From: an uncultured Lachnoanaerobaculum sp. | GTDB lineage: Bacteria; Bacillota; Clostridia; Lachnospirales; Lachnospiraceae | Assembly: GCA_938041725.1 (NCBI GenBank) | Contig: CALISX010000055.1 | Span: 1 to 24,629 of the forward strand | Length of the DNA: 24,629 nt | Direction: 5' to 3' | Part shown: one piece after another, positions 21,696 to 24,629 of the stretch | Layout of the letters: the number at the start of each line of letters is the position of its first letter | Position numbering within the stretch: position 1 is the first letter of the stretch | Notes under the pieces: generated by a model | The model's input: only the letters and a program-made list of their open reading frames with translations | Database searches by the model: none | What the model was told of the DNA's origin: nothing | Made by a program: the position numbers and the translations under genes

Positions 21696-23791
21696 GCAAG
21701 ACATTGGATGCCAAGCAAAACAGAAAAAAGAAAGGAGACCAGGTAAAAAAAGCCAGGATCCTTTCTGTAACCATGCAGTATAAGCTGGCAGTCGCCGTTT
21801 TGGTAATTATGCTGGCTTTTCTTGCGTTGATTATTAAAATCTATACTTTGCAAAAAAGCAAAGAGGTGGAATATAACAAAAAGATTCTAAGCCAGCAGCG
21901 GTACGATTCTCAAAACATTCCCTTTCGCAGGGGGGATATTATGGATCGGAACGGAACCTATCTGGCCACCAGTGAAAAGGTATACAATCTGGTGCTGGAT
22001 CCCTATCAGATTAACCAGGATCCAGACAAGTACCGGGAGGCCACCATCAGCTTTCTGGTGGACAATTTTGGATACAGCAGAGAAAAGCTGGAGAACGCCC
22101 TGACAAAGCATGCCGACAGCCAGTATCATCCTTACACCATGGGCATGGACTATGATACCAAGGTGGCTATGGAAACCAAAATGGAAGAGGTGAATAAGGA
22201 ATATGCCAGTGCCAAGGGGGGGCAAAGGGTGGCGGGATTTTGGTTTGAGGAGGAGTATAAAAGAAACTATCCCTACAACACCCTGGGCTGCAATGTCATC
22301 GGTTTTTCCTCAAAGGGAGGCACCGACGGTGTGGGAGGCATTGAGCAGTTTTACAATTCCAGTTTAACCGGCACCCAGGGGCGCCGCTGCGGTTATCTTA
22401 ATGAAGAGTCCACCCTGGAGCGGGTGATCAAGCCCCCCATTAACGGCCAGACAGTGGTGTCCACCATGGATTTAACCATTCAGCAGATTGTGGAAAGACA
22501 TATAGGGGAGTGGCAGGCCCAGGTGGGGGCGGAGATGACAGCGGTGCTGATTATGAACCCCAACAATGGGGAGATTTTGGCCCTGGCCACCAGCAAAACC
22601 TTTGATTTAAACAACCCCAGGGATTTGACGGGACTTTTGTCTGAAGAAGAGCTTCAGGGGGAAAACCGGCAGGAGCTGATTTCCAATGCCCTCAGCAGCC
22701 GGTGGAGAAATTATGCAGTAAGCGACACCTTTGAGCCCGGGTCTCCTGCCAAGGTGCTGACGGTGGCCTCGGCCCTGGAGGAGGGCGCCATCAATGGCAG
22801 TGAAACCTATAACTGTCAGGGATTTGAGGAGATTGCAGGAGAAAAGATCCGTTGTGTAAACCGCAGAGGCCATGGGGTGCTGACGGTGCAGGAGGGGATT
22901 ATGGAATCCTGCAATGTGGTGATGATGGATATTGCCAGAGCCATGGGGGCGGAAAAATTCTACAAATACCAAAGGGTATTCGGCCTGGGGAGCAAAACCG
23001 GCATTGATCTTCCTGCAGAGGCGGAAACAGCTGCTTTGATCCACGGGGCCAAAAGCTCTGTACCTGCGGATCTGGCCACCAATTCCTTTGGGCAAAACTT
23101 TAATGCCACCATGGTTCAAATGGCGGCGGCTTATTCCTCTGTGGTAAACGGAGGGAATTACTATCAGCCCCATGTGGTGAAGCAGATTTTAAATGAGGAC
23201 GGTTCAGCTGCCAGCAATATAGAGCCTACGCTGGTGCGGGAAACCATTTCCGAGCACACTGCCAACTATATGAACGAGGCCCTTCGAAGGACCGTGGCAG
23301 AGGGAACGGGAAGCGGTGCCCAGGTACCCGGATATGAAATCGGAGGCAAAACCGGCACCGCCCAAAAGTATCCCAGGGGCAGCAGAAATTATGTGGTTTC
23401 CTTTATCGGCTCTGTGCCTGCGGTTCATCCGGAGGTGGTATGCTATGTGGTGATTGACACCCCCCATGTGGAGGATCAGGCCCATTCTACCTTTGCCAGC
23501 AATCTTTTTGCTAAAATCATGGCAGAGGTGCTGCCCTATATGAATATATATTCCAGCGCAGAGGAGGCGGCCCAGGGAGAAGATACCCAAAGGGAGGGAA
23601 TCAGCGATCCTGCCACCAATCATATGGCAGAAAGCGCTGCCTCCAGAGCCTACTCTCAGGAGGAGGTGGATGCCAATCGGGGAGATCCGGATGCCATTCC
23701 GGGAGAGCCTGCAGGCTATGAGGCCCCTACAGCCCCGGAGACGGCAGAGGAGGAAACCTCTGAGGTAAGCACCCAGCCTCCGGAAGGATAG
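21692..23791 (+). CDS. Class B penicillin-binding protein, division transpeptidase (FtsI/PBP2B type)
   Basis: A 699-residue peptidoglycan transpeptidase for septal wall synthesis. A basic cytoplasmic start and one membrane span (about 31-51) are followed by the dimerisation domain (RRGDIMDRNGTYLA, 79-92) and the transpeptidase domain with Ser351-Pro-Ala-Lys354, Ser406-Cys-Asn408 and Lys553-Thr-Gly. All three active-site motifs are intact, although SPAK is an uncommon form of SxxK. No PASTA domains are visible, which speaks against a typical SpoVD or PBP2B. Instead the last 80 residues are an acidic, Ala/Glu/Pro-rich tail. GTG is the likely start, overlapping the ftsL-like stop; its ribosome site is weak (GATGGAAG), consistent with coupling. 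The mraY gene follows after 15 bases. Confidence 0.94.
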   Translation: MSKTLDAKQNRKKKGDQVKKARILSVTMQYKLAVAVLVIMLAFLALIIKIYTLQKSKEVEYNKKILSQQRYDSQNIPFRRGDIMDRNGTYLATSEKVYNLVLDPYQINQDPDKYREATISFLVDNFGYSREKLENALTKHADSQYHPYTMGMDYDTKVAMETKMEEVNKEYASAKGGQRVAGFWFEEEYKRNYPYNTLGCNVIGFSSKGGTDGVGGIEQFYNSSLTGTQGRRCGYLNEESTLERVIKPPINGQTVVSTMDLTIQQIVERHIGEWQAQVGAEMTAVLIMNPNNGEILALATSKTFDLNNPRDLTGLLSEEELQGENRQELISNALSSRWRNYAVSDTFEPGSPAKVLTVASALEEGAINGSETYNCQGFEEIAGEKIRCVNRRGHGVLTVQEGIMESCNVVMMDIARAMGAEKFYKYQRVFGLGSKTGIDLPAEAETAALIHGAKSSVPADLATNSFGQNFNATMVQMAAAYSSVVNGGNYYQPHVVKQILNEDGSAASNIEPTLVRETISEHTANYMNEALRRTVAEGTGSGAQVPGYEIGGKTGTAQKYPRGSRNYVVSFIGSVPAVHPEVVCYVVIDTPHVEDQAHSTFASNLFAKIMAEVLPYMNIYSSAEEAAQGEDTQREGISDPATNHMAESAASRAYSQEEVDANRGDPDAIPGEPAGYEAPTAPETAEEETSEVSTQPPEG

Positions 23792-23806
23792 AAACAGGAG
23801 TTTGTT

Positions 23807-24629
23807 ATGATTCAGGATACATGTATTGCATTGCTTATAGGCTTTTGTGTCACGGCCCTGCTTTGTCCCCTGCTGATCCCCCTTTTGCACCGGTTTAAGT
23901 TCGGACAGCAGGTGCGGCAGGAGGGACCCAAGGAGCATTTGAAGAAGTCCGGCACCCCCACCATGGGAGGAATCTGCTTTTTAACAGGAACCCTAATTTC
24001 TTCTTTATTTTTGCTTAAAAAGTATCCCCAGGTACTTCCCATACTGCTTTTTACTTTGGGATATGGTATGATAGGCGGGATTGATGACAGCTTAAAGATC
24101 CTGAAAAAAAAGTCAGAAGGCTTAAAGTCCATGGAGAAGATGCTGCTGCAAATCGGGATTACAGCGGTTTTTCTGTGTTATGTATACCACAGGGAGCCGG
24201 ATTATGGCATACTTCTGCCCTTTACCGGTGCCCAGGAGACGGGGCTGTATTTGTACCTGGGGCTGCTTTGGCTTCCCTTTGCAGGCTTTGTGATTGTGGG
24301 AACCGACAATGGGGTGAATTTCACCGACGGACTGGACGGACTGTGCGCCAGCGTTACCATTGCAGTGGCGGGATTTTTCCTGGCGGCAGGTCTGAAGATG
24401 GGACTGGAGATCACCCCCATTACAGGGGGGCTGATTGGCAGTCTTTTGGGATTTCTGCTGTTTAATGTGTATCCTGCCAGGGTATTTATGGGGGATACTG
24501 GATCCCTGGCATTGGGAGGTTTTGTGGCTTCCTATGCCATTTTAGCCAAAATGCCTGTGTTCATTGCCCTGGTGGGGGTGGTTTACCTGGCAGAGGTGCT
24601 TTCTGTAATCATTCAGGTGGGATATTTTA
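23807..24629 (+). CDS. mraY: Phospho-N-acetylmuramoyl-pentapeptide transferase (3' truncated)
   Basis: An integral membrane enzyme that transfers phospho-MurNAc-pentapeptide to undecaprenyl phosphate to make lipid I. 274 residues are visible and the frame is open at the right edge. Motifs are GTPTMGG (about 49-55), the catalytic DDSLK inside GGIDDSLK (about 91-98), NGVNFTDGLDGL (about 165-176) and ARVFMGDTGSLALGG (about 225-239). Several hydrophobic helices separate them. The ATG follows ACAGGAG (23794-23800) by six bases. The order PBP-mraY is normal for the division cluster, and murD or ftsW would be expected next, outside the window. Confidence 0.96.
   Translation, partial: MIQDTCIALLIGFCVTALLCPLLIPLLHRFKFGQQVRQEGPKEHLKKSGTPTMGGICFLTGTLISSLFLLKKYPQVLPILLFTLGYGMIGGIDDSLKILKKKSEGLKSMEKMLLQIGITAVFLCYVYHREPDYGILLPFTGAQETGLYLYLGLLWLPFAGFVIVGTDNGVNFTDGLDGLCASVTIAVAGFFLAAGLKMGLEITPITGGLIGSLLGFLLFNVYPARVFMGDTGSLALGGFVASYAILAKMPVFIALVGVVYLAEVLSVIIQVGYF

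Noticed and set aside
1..24629. CRISPR arrays, tRNA/rRNA genes, insertion sequences or phage attachment sites
   Set aside because: No regularly spaced direct repeats, tRNA-like cloverleaf sequences, transposase motifs or integrase genes were seen by reading; a dedicated search could still find small RNAs.

Overview
The window reads as a chromosomal segment of a Gram-positive anaerobe, most likely a Clostridia member of the Lachnospiraceae type. The evidence is the short Shine-Dalgarno-led operons with ATGA overlaps, a VanW/G5 protein, an Lrp-aminotransferase pair, a glutamine-dependent NadE and a Firmicutes-style division/wall cluster. The assignment to family is an inference from gene content and style, not from a marker gene. 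Coding density is high. All genes but one lie on the + strand, and both ends cut through a gene (a Sua5-type protein at the left, mraY at the right).

Left part (1-2198): tRNA threonylcarbamoylation enzyme (5' truncated), dCMP deaminase and endonuclease III, a compact nucleotide/tRNA/DNA-maintenance operon. A near-consensus promoter at 2212-2240 opens the next unit: a 34-residue single-span membrane peptide with a TTG start, a secreted VanW/G5 protein, a protein holding only the C-terminal half of an AIR-synthase/HypE-like protein, an Lrp/AsnC regulator, a class I aminotransferase and a TrmL-type tRNA 2'-O-methyltransferase. Most of these are joined by overlapping stop and start codons.

Middle part (7046-14473): an isolated small multi-span membrane protein with its own strong promoter and atypical codon use ends in a 60-bp bidirectional terminator palindrome. 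Directly behind it is a five-gene cassette: SWIM zinc-finger protein, a helical protein of unknown family, a MoxR-type AAA+ ATPase, a DUF5682 protein and a vWA-domain protein. Four of the five correspond to the E. coli yehQ, yehL, yehM and yehP family types. The cassette looks like an ATPase/vWA chaperone-like or conflict-type system with no settled function, and it is the most interesting part of the window. It is closed by a convergent hairpin.

Right part (14513-24629): a minus-strand single-span extracytoplasmic protein with its own promoter is divergent from an operon encoding a MESH1-like (p)ppGpp-hydrolase-type HD protein, NAD+ synthase, a SpoU-family RNA methyltransferase, ornithine carbamoyltransferase and a small DUF6637-like membrane protein. 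This operon ends at an intrinsic terminator (20105-20141). The division and cell-wall cluster then begins: rsmH, an ftsL/divIC-like gene, a class B penicillin-binding protein and mraY. No mraZ precedes rsmH.

No tRNA or rRNA genes, CRISPR arrays, insertion sequences or phage genes were recognised. No stretch longer than about 300 bases lacks a gene.
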